11,298 bases of DNA, taken from positions 1-11,298 of the forward strand of contig JAJYAH010000157.1 in assembly GCA_021779635.1 (NCBI GenBank). The letters are read 5' to 3'. The position numbers and the translations under genes are program-made. This DNA comes from Pseudomonadota bacterium (GTDB lineage: Bacteria; Pseudomonadota; Alphaproteobacteria; Rhizobiales; Xanthobacteraceae). The notes under the pieces are model-generated. The model saw nothing but the letters and a program-made list of their open reading frames with translations, searched no databases and had not been told where the DNA came from. The number at the start of each line of letters is the position of its first letter. The first letter of the stretch is position 1. Positions 1 to 6,689 of the stretch are shown here, piece after piece.

Positions 1-255
1 TGCGATCAGCACCACCCGGGTGCCGCGATGCGCCTGCTTCAGGATGCGCCGCACCACTTCGTTGTGGGCATCGGGCCAGTACCAGCCCTTGCGCAGCCGC
101 CAGCCGTCGACGATGTCGCCGACGAGATAGATGGTATCGGCATCATGGCTGCGGAGGAAGTCCAGCAATCGTTCGGCCTGCGAGCCGCGTGCTCCGAGGT
201 GGACGTCGGAGATAAACAAAGTGCGAAAGCGCCGTTCAGGAGCCTCTTCACTCAT
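1..255 (-). CDS. Metallophosphoesterase, UDP-2,3-diacylglucosamine diphosphatase-like (partial, N-terminal 85 residues)
   Basis: The reading frame is open to the left edge, so only the first 85 residues are visible. Residues 15-21 read ISDVHLG, with D17 and H19 as predicted metal ligands. Residues 45-51 read VGDIVDG, with D47 as the predicted bridging ligand. These are the first two signature blocks of calcineurin-like phosphoesterases. The sequence is cut directly after VVLIA, where family members normally continue into GNHD. The GWRLRKGWYWP stretch at 51-61 resembles the LpxH-like COG2908 group. Such enzymes hydrolyse UDP-2,3-diacylglucosamine in lipid A synthesis, but many alphaproteobacteria use LpxI for that step, so the substrate here is uncertain. 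The ATG at 255 is preceded by a weak GGGAA about 9 bases upstream. The call of a metallophosphoesterase is firm; the exact reaction is inferred. Confidence 0.85.
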   Translation of the reverse strand, partial: MSEEAPERRFRTLFISDVHLGARGSQAERLLDFLRSHDADTIYLVGDIVDGWRLRKGWYWPDAHNEVVRRILKQAHRGTRVVLIA

Positions 256-442
256 CACGTCACTTCCCATGCGCGAGCAGCTAACAGAATCCCATGACAG
301 GGCTATGACGACTCACGCCGCCGCCGGAACCCGTCGCTCCAGTCCAAAAACGAATCAGATGTCCCATCTGCTGATTGGCAAATAGCAGTGCAGTGCGACA
401 GCCAAGCGACACCTGCGTTCCCTGCAGGTCGTCCCGGCCGTC

Positions 443-1246
443 TCAATCCAGCCGGTGAAAATGATGGATCGGCCCATGGCCGCGGCCGACATCGAGGCGA
501 TCCGCCGCTGCGATCGCGGCACTGATCCAGGTCTTGGCATGACGGACCGCGGTTTCCAGTTCCTCGCCCTTGGCAAGGCCGGCTGCGATGGCCGACGACA
601 ACGAGCATCCGGTGCCGTGGGTATTCTGGGTCGCGATGCGTGGCGCGGCCAGCGCGACGACGCCATCGCCGCCAACCAGATAATCGATGCTCTCGGCGCC
701 CTCCCCGTGCCCGCCCTTGATCAGCACCATCCGGCACCCCATCGCCAGCAACCGGAGGCCCTGGCCCTCGATGGCGGCCTCGCTCACGGCAACCGGCTCG
801 TCCAGCAGCGCGGCTGCCTCCGGCAGGTTTGGCGTGATCAGCGAGGCGCGCGGAATGAGCCCGGTTCGCAGCGCCTCAAGCGCGCCGCGATCGAGCAGCC
901 GGTCCCCGGAGGATGCCACCATGACCGGATCGAGCACGACATGTTCCGGCGACCACCGCTCCAGTGCCGTTGCGATGGCGTTGATCGTCGCCCGCTGCGC
1001 CACCATCCCGATCTTGACCGCATTAACATCGAGATCGCTGAAAACCGCGTCCAGTTGCGCGGTCACGAAATCGGCAGGCACGCAATGGATGCCGGCGACA
1101 CCACGGGTGTTCTGAGCGGTCAGGGCCGTGATCACGGACGCGCCATAGACGCCGAATGCCGCAAACGTCTTCAGGTCTGCCTGGATGCCGGCGCCGCCCG
1201 ATGAATCCGAGCCGGCGATGGTGAGCGCGATAGGCGTCGTCATCAT
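443..1246 (-). CDS. thiD: Bifunctional hydroxymethylpyrimidine kinase / phosphomethylpyrimidine kinase
   Basis: This cytoplasmic ribokinase-fold enzyme phosphorylates 4-amino-5-hydroxymethyl-2-methylpyrimidine twice, giving the pyrimidine diphosphate used by ThiE in thiamine synthesis. At 267 residues it has the usual ThiD length. Visible signatures are [16 protein letters not shown] (12-27), [13 protein letters not shown] (106-118), TPN (138-140), KGGH (177-180) and the [13 protein letters not shown] anion-hole block (210-222), with C214 as the likely catalytic cysteine. The C-terminus has the typical GHGPIHHF ending. Two ATG codons in tandem open the frame (1246 and 1243), and neither has a strong Shine-Dalgarno sequence. 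No other thi gene lies in the window, so it appears to be transcribed alone. I found no TPP riboswitch signature upstream. The left neighbour is the phosphoesterase on the same strand, 187 bp downstream. Confidence 0.96.
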   Translation of the reverse strand: MMTTPIALTIAGSDSSGGAGIQADLKTFAAFGVYGASVITALTAQNTRGVAGIHCVPADFVTAQLDAVFSDLDVNAVKIGMVAQRATINAIATALERWSPEHVVLDPVMVASSGDRLLDRGALEALRTGLIPRASLITPNLPEAAALLDEPVAVSEAAIEGQGLRLLAMGCRMVLIKGGHGEGAESIDYLVGGDGVVALAAPRIATQNTHGTGCSLSSAIAAGLAKGEELETAVRHAKTWISAAIAAADRLDVGRGHGPIHHFHRLD

Positions 1247-1287
1247 TCTGCTCGCAGGAGTTTCAGCGATCCCGGAAAGGTGGATAT

Positions 1288-1347
1288 GCCGTGGTAGCGC
1301 GACCTGCTATCAGCAGCAAGTTCGCTTGCCACGGCGCCCGGTTTTTT
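1288..1347 (+). terminator. Hairpin plus T-tract: terminator-like structure or 3' end of a possible small RNA
   Basis: An outer stem pairs GCCGTGG (1288-1294) with CCACGGC (1329-1335). It continues inward past a small bulge, with AGCG (1296-1299) opposite CGCT (1323-1326). An inner hairpin pairs CTGCT (1304-1308) with AGCAG (1312-1316). Six T residues follow at 1342-1347, five to six bases after the stem, which is terminator-like on the plus strand. No plus-strand gene precedes it, because thiD runs the other way. It is therefore either a fortuitous structure, a brake on upstream transcription, or the end of an unannotated short RNA. Confidence 0.35.
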
Positions 1348-1374
1348 GCTCTATTGGCCTCGATGCGACGGCTA

Positions 1375-1423
1375 GCGCGTATTCCGCAGAAGTGGATGCC
1401 GGTTTTGCGGATAGAATACGCGC
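1375..1423. repeat. REP-like intergenic palindrome
   Basis: GCGCGTATTC (1375-1384) is the exact reverse complement of GAATACGCGC (1414-1423). Inside it, CCGCA (1384-1388) and TGCGG (1406-1410) also pair. The centre carries the AAGTGGATGCCGGTTTTG-type core that I remember from dispersed intergenic palindromes in Bradyrhizobium relatives; this family link is from memory. The dyad is seen directly. Copy number cannot be judged from one window. Confidence 0.6.
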
Positions 1424-1435
1424 AGATTATCAGTT

Positions 1436-1490
1436 AAGAGCCGTTTCTTTCGGCTAACCGGTTTCCGGTTAGCCGAAAGAAAAGGCTCTT
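1436..1490. repeat. Long near-perfect inverted repeat next to a ribosome binding site
   Basis: Arms 1436-1461 and 1465-1490 are 26 bases each with a single mismatch, separated by a TTT loop. The inner 18 base pairs are perfect (TTTCTTTCGGCTAACCGG and its complement). The right arm ends at 1490, and the GGAG Shine-Dalgarno sequence of the RAM-domain gene starts at 1491. Such a stem in the mRNA leader could affect translation or transcript stability, or the DNA could form a cruciform or bind a dimeric regulator. The function is unknown. Confidence 0.7.
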
Positions 1491-1503
1491 GGAGATGACA
1501 GCG

Positions 1504-1749
1504 ATGGTTCCTTTTTTCGTGCAGTTCAAATGCAAGCTCGGCCAGTCCTATGCCGTCGCCAACGCGCTTGCCGAGGCCGAGATCGCCTCCGAGATCTATT
1601 CGACTGCGGGCGACTACGACCTCTTGGTGAAGTTCTACGTCGACAATGACACCGATATCGGGCATTTCGTCAACGAGAAGGTGCAGGTCATTCCCGGTAT
1701 CCAGGACACCCACACCATCATCACCTTCAAGGCGTTCGGCACCGGCTAG
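1504..1749 (+). CDS. Stand-alone Lrp/AsnC ligand-binding (RAM) domain protein
   Basis: The 81-residue product consists only of the Regulation of Amino acid Metabolism domain found at the C-terminus of Lrp/AsnC regulators. It has an alternating beta-alpha-beta pattern, with FFVQFKCKLGQ at the first strand, AEIASEIYSTAGDYDLLVKFYV in the middle and PGIQDTHTIITFKAF at the end. There is no helix-turn-helix half, and there is no room for one upstream because of the hairpin ending at 1490. I chose the ATG at 1504 because GGAG (1491-1494) sits 9 bases before it. The ATG at 1495 and a TTG at 1489 lie on or too close to that site. RAM domains form dimers to octamers and bind amino acids. Stand-alone versions are known and may sense small molecules or modulate full-length Lrp proteins, but the partner and ligand here are unknown. 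Confidence 0.88.
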   Translation: MVPFFVQFKCKLGQSYAVANALAEAEIASEIYSTAGDYDLLVKFYVDNDTDIGHFVNEKVQVIPGIQDTHTIITFKAFGTG

Positions 1750-1802
1750 ATATTAGATTGATCTGCAATCGCAGCGGAAGCGCGCTCCCTAGGGAAAGGG
1801 TT

Positions 1803-1895
1803 GGGGTGAGGGGTTACGGCCTAACGTTAGTCCGCAAAAGCCCCCTCACCCGATTTGCTTCGCAAATCGGCCTCTGCCCAGCGGGGAGAGGTGAG
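1803..1895. repeat. Composite palindromic intergenic repeat between convergent genes, possible bidirectional terminator
   Basis: GGGTGAGGGG (1804-1813) is the reverse complement of CCCCTCACCC (1842-1851). CCGATTTGC (1850-1858) pairs perfectly with GCAAATCGG (1862-1870) around a TTC loop. CTCACC (1845-1850) can alternatively pair with GGTGAG (1890-1895). The wording closely matches dispersed repeats I recall from rhizobial intergenic regions. It sits between the 3' ends of the RAM gene and the minus-strand DoxX gene, a typical site for such elements. There is no T-tract, so a terminator role is only inferred. Confidence 0.6.
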
Positions 1896-1956
1896 TCTGC
1901 CAGCAGGCTAGGTGTTCAATCAAAGGCCATCCCCGCTTTAGCAGCGCGGGCTCGCG

Positions 1957-2337
1957 TCAGCTCCTGCTTCCGAACTGATGACGCTGCAGATAAATCACGG
2001 CTCCGAGCAGGGCTCCGATCACCACGGTATGGATCCAGTCGCCGTGAAGCACCGCGATCTGGGTAACAAAAGCGCCGACGTCGACGGCCAATAGAACAAT
2101 CGCGGCAAAGACCGAGACGGATGGCACCAGGATCGCAATGCCGCCCGCGAGCTCCAGCGCGCCGGTAAAGTAGCGGAACCACTGGCCCAGACCGATGGTA
2201 TTGAACTCGTCGACCATCATCGGATTGCCCGACAACTTCATGTAGCTGGCGAACAGAAACAGCGCGGCCATCAGGATCCGGAGAATCCAAAGCACGACGG
2301 TCTTGCTGCGGGAGGCGGGTAGCGCTGCCGTGGTCAT
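1957..2337 (-). CDS. DoxX family membrane protein
   Basis: The 126-residue protein has four hydrophobic segments, at about residues 13-33, 56-73, 76-97 and 102-117. This is the four-helix layout of the DoxX/DoxD superfamily. The LRILMAALFLFASYMKLSG block (19-37) and the GALELAGGIAILVP block (59-72) are typical family wording. I chose the ATG at 2337 because AAAGGA lies about 7 bases upstream. A longer in-frame extension would overlap the dioxygenase and adds no family-like sequence. The gene starts 43 bp after the dioxygenase stop on the same strand, so the two are probably co-transcribed. DoxX proteins have been linked to quinone/thiol redox and oxidative stress, but the biochemical role of this one is not determined. 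Confidence 0.88.
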   Translation of the reverse strand: MTTAALPASRSKTVVLWILRILMAALFLFASYMKLSGNPMMVDEFNTIGLGQWFRYFTGALELAGGIAILVPSVSVFAAIVLLAVDVGAFVTQIAVLHGDWIHTVVIGALLGAVIYLQRHQFGSRS

Positions 2338-2380
2338 CCGGTTGTCCTTTGCGGCGTTGATGATTGTTTCGACCGGCAGA

Positions 2381-3199
2381 TCAGCCGAATTGATAAGCGG
2401 AAATCTCTTTTCCCAGGATACGATCGCCGAAGACATGACGTCCGATGTCGTCGCCGGCAGCGCCGATGGCGACGTGCAAGGGCAGGAGATGTTCGGCCTC
2501 GGGATGACACTCCACCGCAAACGGCGCGGTCCGCCAGGCTGACAACCTTTCTTGGCGCGTCCGCGGATCGGGGTCGGTGACGGCCTCCGTCAGCCACGCG
2601 TCGAACGCGCTGGATTCCGCATCCCCGCGCCCTGGAACGCGTATGTTCCGCATATTGTGATAACTCATGCCGGAGCCGACGATCAGCACGCCTTCGTCGC
2701 GGAGCGGCTGCAGAGCCCGACCGATCTGCAAATGGGCCGCGGCGTCGAGATCGTGTCGCAGCGACAATTGCACCAGCGGAATATCGGCATCGGGATAGAC
2801 CAGCTTCAAGGGAACGAAGACGCCGTGGTCCAGCCCGCGGCTCGTCTCCGTGGCGGAATCGATGCCGGCGCGCCCCAGCAAATCCTGGACACGCGCGGCA
2901 AGATCGGGGGAGCCCTTGGCCGGATAAGTCAGCCGGTAGGTGTGTTCCGGGAATCCGTAATAGTCATAATAAAGTGAGTGCTCCGGCGCGGCGTTCACCG
3001 TCGGCACTTCGGTTTCCCAGTGGCCCGAGATGACCAGAATGGCTTTGGGACGCTGTGCCAGCGACGGAGCAATACCGCGCAGATACGCAGCCATATTGTC
3101 CCATAGATCGCGTGGAAGCGGCGGCGGCACGTCCATGAAGAAGCATGGCCCGCCCCCGTGCGGGATAAACAGGGTGGGCAATCGCGAAGGCTTGGTCAT
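2381..3199 (-). CDS. DODA-type extradiol aromatic ring-opening dioxygenase (LigB/YgiD family)
   Basis: This is a cytoplasmic metal-dependent enzyme of the class III extradiol dioxygenase family. Relatives such as E. coli YgiD cleave 4,5-DOPA and similar catechols next to the hydroxyls. At 272 residues it has family length. Key histidines are H14 in FIPHGGGPC, H60 in ISGHWE, H125 in RGLDHGVFVPL, H181 in GSGMSYHN, and H232/H237 in CHPEAEHLLPL. H14, H60 and H237 or H232 are the likely metal ligands by analogy. The ATG at 3199 begins MTKPSRLPTLFIPHGGGP, the normal N-terminus. The frame could open at 3268 or 3253, but that would place coding sequence across the regulator gap. The Shine-Dalgarno sequence is weak. 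The DoxX gene follows directly and a LysR regulator is divergent, so an aromatic or quinone-responsive unit is plausible. The substrate is not evident. Confidence 0.92.
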   Translation of the reverse strand: MTKPSRLPTLFIPHGGGPCFFMDVPPPLPRDLWDNMAAYLRGIAPSLAQRPKAILVISGHWETEVPTVNAAPEHSLYYDYYGFPEHTYRLTYPAKGSPDLAARVQDLLGRAGIDSATETSRGLDHGVFVPLKLVYPDADIPLVQLSLRHDLDAAAHLQIGRALQPLRDEGVLIVGSGMSYHNMRNIRVPGRGDAESSAFDAWLTEAVTDPDPRTRQERLSAWRTAPFAVECHPEAEHLLPLHVAIGAAGDDIGRHVFGDRILGKEISAYQFG

Positions 3200-3275
3200 C
3201 TCGCCGTGGTCCCAAATGATGTTGCCGGTTGGTCTTACCCGCGATGGACCCATAGTAAAACCGATCAAATTATGA

Positions 3276-3299
3276 TATCTTCCATCTTAAATGGAGATA
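3276..3299. promoter_or_regulatory. Candidate LysR operator between the dioxygenase and lysR genes
   Basis: TATCTTCCAT (3276-3285) faces ATGGAGATA (3291-3299) as an imperfect dyad with one unpaired base. It contains T-N11-A spacings as expected for LysR-type binding sites. It lies in the 104-bp divergent gap and overlaps the Shine-Dalgarno sequence of the regulator (GGAG, 3293-3296), so binding could repress the regulator's own expression. No clear -35/-10 pair was identified. The assignment is inferred from position and symmetry. Confidence 0.4.
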
Positions 3300-3303
3300 G
3301 ATC

Positions 3304-4272
3304 ATGCTGGGTACGCTGACCCTCGACCAGCTCCGGGTGCTGACGACGATCGCCGATTCCGGGAGCTTCTCTGCGGCCGGCCGCAAATTGCGGCGGGTGC
3401 AGTCGGCGATCAGTCAATCGGTTCGAACCCTGGAGACCGCGCAAGGCGTGGCGCTGTTCGATCGATCCAGCAAGACGCCGGTGCTGACCGAAGCAGGCCG
3501 CGTGCTGGTGGCGCAGGCAAGACAGGTGCAGCGTCAAGCCGAATTGTTCGAGAGCATTGCCGCCGAGATCGCCGCGGGGCTTGAGCCTGAATTGACTCTC
3601 GCCATGGACAGCTTTCTGCCCACCGGGCCCGTGATCGACAGCCTGCAAGCCTTGCGCATGACCTATCCAAATCTTCCGGTCACGCTGTACACCGAGGGAC
3701 TTGGAGCCGCGGAGCGACGGCTGCGCAATCGATCCGCTGCGCTTGCGCTATGCGCCATGTTTCCGACCGCGCAGCAGGACATGCAGACCTATCCGCTGAT
3801 GTCGATCGCGCTGATCCCGGTCGCATCCTCCTCGCATCCGCTGGCGACCGAGACGCGTCCCATCACCCGCGATGTTCTTCAGGAGCACGTTCAGCTCATC
3901 CTGACCGATCCCTACGACTCGAGCGGCCCCAGCCATGGCGTGGTCAGTTCGCGGATCTGGCGCTTTGTCGACATGGGATCGCGGCTGGACTTCCTGCTCG
4001 CCGGCTCGGGCTGGGCGACGATCCCGGCGCATATCGTCAAACCATATTTGGCAAATGGCTGGCTGGTCGAACTCATCATCAAGGATCCCGCCGTCGCGCC
4101 AGGCTTGTTACCGATCTTCGCCGCCCATGAACGCAGCCGTCCGCCCAGGCCCGCCGCACGATGGCTGCTCGAGAATCTGCAGAGCCGCTTGTCACCGCCG
4201 GCCTCGCAACATCCCGCAACGACGTCCGTGCCGAAGCGGCATGCCGGCTTGCATCCGCGTCGCCGCTCCTGA
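3304..4272 (+). CDS. LysR family transcriptional regulator
   Basis: The 322-residue protein has the LysR layout. A winged helix-turn-helix spans about residues 6-65, with GSFSAAGRKLRRVQSAISQSVRTLE as helix-turn-helix core and LFDRSSKTPVLTEAG as wing. A linker helix spans about 66-92. A periplasmic-binding-protein-like effector domain runs from about 95 to 295. The ATG at 3304 has GGAG 7 bases upstream. The last 30 or so residues are rich in Pro, Arg and Ser and probably lie outside the folded domain. It is transcribed divergently from the dioxygenase-DoxX pair, the classical arrangement for a LysR regulator and its target. Control of that pair, perhaps in response to an aromatic compound or quinone, is inferred. 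The effector cannot be read from the sequence. Confidence 0.93.
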   Translation: MLGTLTLDQLRVLTTIADSGSFSAAGRKLRRVQSAISQSVRTLETAQGVALFDRSSKTPVLTEAGRVLVAQARQVQRQAELFESIAAEIAAGLEPELTLAMDSFLPTGPVIDSLQALRMTYPNLPVTLYTEGLGAAERRLRNRSAALALCAMFPTAQQDMQTYPLMSIALIPVASSSHPLATETRPITRDVLQEHVQLILTDPYDSSGPSHGVVSSRIWRFVDMGSRLDFLLAGSGWATIPAHIVKPYLANGWLVELIIKDPAVAPGLLPIFAAHERSRPPRPAARWLLENLQSRLSPPASQHPATTSVPKRHAGLHPRRRS

Positions 4273-4323
4273 CCGAAAGAAGGGGTCGCCGGTGGCGGTG
4301 GTTCGCTGGGAACATCCAGCTCC

Positions 4324-5901
4324 TCAACCAATGGGCTTTGCCTGGCGTTTGTCGAGAGACGACAAGGCACCCAGCAACACCGATCGTATCCGCTCTGCAT
4401 CTGCCGACTTCACAATTGACGGATCGAGGTAGAGGTCCAAGCCGGGCATGCGTTCGATGACGACGTCACCCTTGTCGGCCGACGTATCGATCATGCTGTC
4501 GACGGAATAAGGAATTACCTCGCGGCTGATCCCCTTCATTGTGATCGGCGGTAACGCATGGGAGATCACCACATCGCTCACAAGCGCAAACGTCTCGTAA
4601 CTAATAACAATGCCGCCGGGTTCGGCGATAGATTGCAGGCGCGCAGCGAGATTGGCTTCAGCGCCGATGATGGTGTAATCCATCCGGTCGGCGCTGCCGA
4701 AATTGCCGACATTGCAATAACCGGAATTAATTCCGATGCGTGCCCTGAACGGCTGCTCGATTCCCTGAGTCCGCCATTTTGCGTTCAGCTCGACAAGCCG
4801 GCGTTGCATCCGCCACGCCATGCGTAGGCACGCTTGAGCGTCGGCGCGATCGCCCTTGGTTTCCGGATCACCAAAGAAAATCAGCATTGCGTCGCCGATG
4901 AATTTGTCGATCGTGCCGCCGTGCTCCTGAGCGATCGCGGACATTTCGGTGAAATACTCGTTGAGCAGCTGCGTGATCAGCTCCGGCTGTAGCCGCTCTG
5001 TCGTTGCCGTAAAGTTCTGAATGTCAGAAAAGAAGATCGTGAGTTTCTTTCGTTCCGTATGGATCGTGACATCTTTCTGACCGCTAAAAATGCTCTTGTA
5101 GACCTGGGGCGAAATGTACCGCGATATTTTCATGGACAGCGTCGCCAGGAAGTCGTTGGCGGATTCGAGCTCCCGGTTCATTCCCTTGATACGCATCGCC
5201 TGACGTCGCTGCATGCCGAGAAACGATATTCCGCAGACCGCCGCCAGTATGAAATACGCAAACAGAAACTTGAAGGAGAATAAATTCGCAGCAATCGGCT
5301 GTGTGATAGCGACTTCCTGTATGCCGCGAACATCGCCTACTTTCCAATCCCGTTTCGGACTCTCGGGATGAATGTTGTGACAACTGACACAGGCCGCACC
5401 CATGATCACCGGAGCGATGAGACGCACGCTGTCGCTGAACACGGACGCGGAAATATCGACAATTTTCTGGTTGGGATTGTTACGCAGGCTTTCGAGCGAA
5501 CTCTTCTCAAATTCATCAAGCTGATGCGGCGTCCGGTTCTTGAAGGGGAAGTCGGAAACGAAGCGGTATTTGATATTTTCCTGTTGTGCGCCGATCACTC
5601 TTCCCAGTTCCAATGACAGCGTGGCCGGGATCGGAATGGCTCCTGGAACTGCCTCATAATTATGGACGACTTGGGTCGAGCCTGGATTGGCCAAAACGCG
5701 GCTGACCACGTTGGTGGCGTAGTATCCTCGAACGCTGGTGATCACGGAATTGAGGTCCGATGCCTGGCGTTGCAGCGCAACTTCCGCAAGATTGGTCAGA
5801 TCGAGCCATACCGCCAGCGGTAGAGCTAACAATAAAACCGCAATGAACAGACCCGTTATCAGTCCGCGAGATCGGAAATCTTCGGCGCCTGGCTTTTCCA
5901 T
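4324..5901 (-). CDS. Membrane-bound class III adenylate cyclase with c-heme DUF3365 (Tll0287-like) sensor domain
   Basis: The protein (525 residues from this start) is predicted to make cyclic AMP in response to a periplasmic redox or ligand signal. In order it has a first membrane segment (about 13-34), a periplasmic DUF3365-like domain with the heme c motif CVSCH (171-175) followed by the family phrase WKVGDVRG, a second membrane segment (about 209-231), a helical linker, and a class III cyclase domain (about 285-450). Catalytic features are metal-binding D293 (FFSDIQNFT) and D337 (FIGDAM), K333 and D408 (RMDYTIIG) as the ATP-specifying pair, and N417/R421 (GAEANLAARL). I chose the ATG at 5901 because CGGGGAG lies 4 bases upstream. 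An in-frame ATG at 5937 would add 12 residues but lacks a good site. Two 60-base lines in the gene (5041-5100, 5461-5520) are 42% GC, well below the neighbours. It is convergent with lysR across 51 bp. Confidence 0.92.
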   Translation of the reverse strand: MEKPGAEDFRSRGLITGLFIAVLLLALPLAVWLDLTNLAEVALQRQASDLNSVITSVRGYYATNVVSRVLANPGSTQVVHNYEAVPGAIPIPATLSLELGRVIGAQQENIKYRFVSDFPFKNRTPHQLDEFEKSSLESLRNNPNQKIVDISASVFSDSVRLIAPVIMGAACVSCHNIHPESPKRDWKVGDVRGIQEVAITQPIAANLFSFKFLFAYFILAAVCGISFLGMQRRQAMRIKGMNRELESANDFLATLSMKISRYISPQVYKSIFSGQKDVTIHTERKKLTIFFSDIQNFTATTERLQPELITQLLNEYFTEMSAIAQEHGGTIDKFIGDAMLIFFGDPETKGDRADAQACLRMAWRMQRRLVELNAKWRTQGIEQPFRARIGINSGYCNVGNFGSADRMDYTIIGAEANLAARLQSIAEPGGIVISYETFALVSDVVISHALPPITMKGISREVIPYSVDSMIDTSADKGDVVIERMPGLDLYLDPSIVKSADAERIRSVLLGALSSLDKRQAKPIG

Positions 5902-6063
5902 AGGGCTCCCCGAGTTGAACGGCTCGAAGTCAGTCATCGATTGCGACGGTGAATCCTAGAGCGGCGGCGAATCGAATGAAAGGCCTTCTACTGGCGCAAG
6001 TCCGCCTTGTGGCGGCGCCGGCATCATGGCAAGCGCGAAGATGTTCAAACCTGCCGCGGGCCC

Positions 6064-6672
6064 TTAAGTCTCTGACGGCGCCGATCCAATCAAGGCCTTC
6101 AGAAAGGTGACGACGATCCGCCCGCTGCGGTTGGTGTCGCCGTCTTTTGACATCAGCGCCATGCCGCGGCCCAGCGCGATGAACCCGGTGGCGATCTCGA
6201 CGGGATCGCCGGGTACTTTCTTGCCGAACAATTCGAACATTCGGGTCACCAGCGTACCCAGCGCGCGGCGATGCTTGCGATTCAAATCATTGTAGCCCTG
6301 CGCGAATGAAGGGCTGCGCAGCGCCTGCAATTGCAGTTCGGTCGCCAGCACGGCAAACCCGGGATCGGAATTGATGGTAGAGGCCCATTTCTCGATTCCA
6401 GCCATCGCCTTGGCGACGTCGCCATGTGCGTGGCCCAACGTGGCCTCGATCTTTGCGCGCTCTTCGGATTGGTGCCGCTGTACGAGCTCCAGCAGGATCG
6501 CCTCCTTGTCCGGAAAATTCGAATAGAACGCACCCTGCGAAAAGCCCGCCGCATCGGCGATGTCGCGAACCGAGGCCTGCGCGAAGCCCTTTTTCACGAT
6601 CTCGCTGCGCGCCGCCTCGATCAGGAGATTCCTGGTACGCGCCTGACTTTCCTCGCGATTTAACCTTGGCAC
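6064..6672 (-). CDS. TetR/AcrR family transcriptional regulator
   Basis: The 202-residue protein has a TetR N-terminal DNA-binding domain at about residues 10-60. The helix-turn-helix is ASVRDIADAAGFSQGAFYSNF (33-53), followed by the usual DKEAILLEL helix. The rest is the variable ligand-binding and dimerisation domain. The start is a GTG at 6672, with GGAT/AAGG elements 5 to 15 bases upstream. A run of the long antisense frame across this region is not coding. The gene is divergent from an unrecognised membrane protein and a DoxX-type gene, and the shared 98-bp gap contains repeated ATTACA motifs. It is therefore probably their repressor and autoregulated. The ligand is unknown. Confidence 0.93.
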   Translation of the reverse strand: MPRLNREESQARTRNLLIEAARSEIVKKGFAQASVRDIADAAGFSQGAFYSNFPDKEAILLELVQRHQSEERAKIEATLGHAHGDVAKAMAGIEKWASTINSDPGFAVLATELQLQALRSPSFAQGYNDLNRKHRRALGTLVTRMFELFGKKVPGDPVEIATGFIALGRGMALMSKDGDTNRSGRIVVTFLKALIGSAPSET

Positions 6673-6689
6673 GGGATCCAGCCTTTCAA

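Noticed and set aside
356..370. Small hairpin CAGATG-TCC-CATCTG between thiD and the phosphoesterase gene
   Set aside because: Six base pairs with no T-tract can occur by chance, and nothing else supports a function. The 187-bp gap otherwise shows nothing I can name.
303..737. Minus-strand frames overlapping the end of thiD
   Set aside because: They are out of frame with ThiD and rich in Arg, Gly and Pro, with no recognisable motif.
455..1204. A 249-residue plus-strand open frame opposite thiD
   Set aside because: It is an antisense shadow of a clearly recognised ThiD and has no family-like sequence or ribosome site.
1288..1336. tRNA-like wording (GGTAGCGCGACC) in the thiD-RAM gap
   Set aside because: No acceptor stem, anticodon arm or T-arm with GTTCGAATC-type loop can be built around it.
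1247..1440. Possible TPP riboswitch before thiD
   Set aside because: On the minus strand I found no CTGAGA-type core or the matching thi-box segments. The structures present are the separate palindromes described.
6001..6015. Hairpin CCGCC-TTGT-GGCGG between the TetR and cyclase genes
   Set aside because: The five-base-pair stem has no T-tract and is expected by chance in GC-rich DNA.
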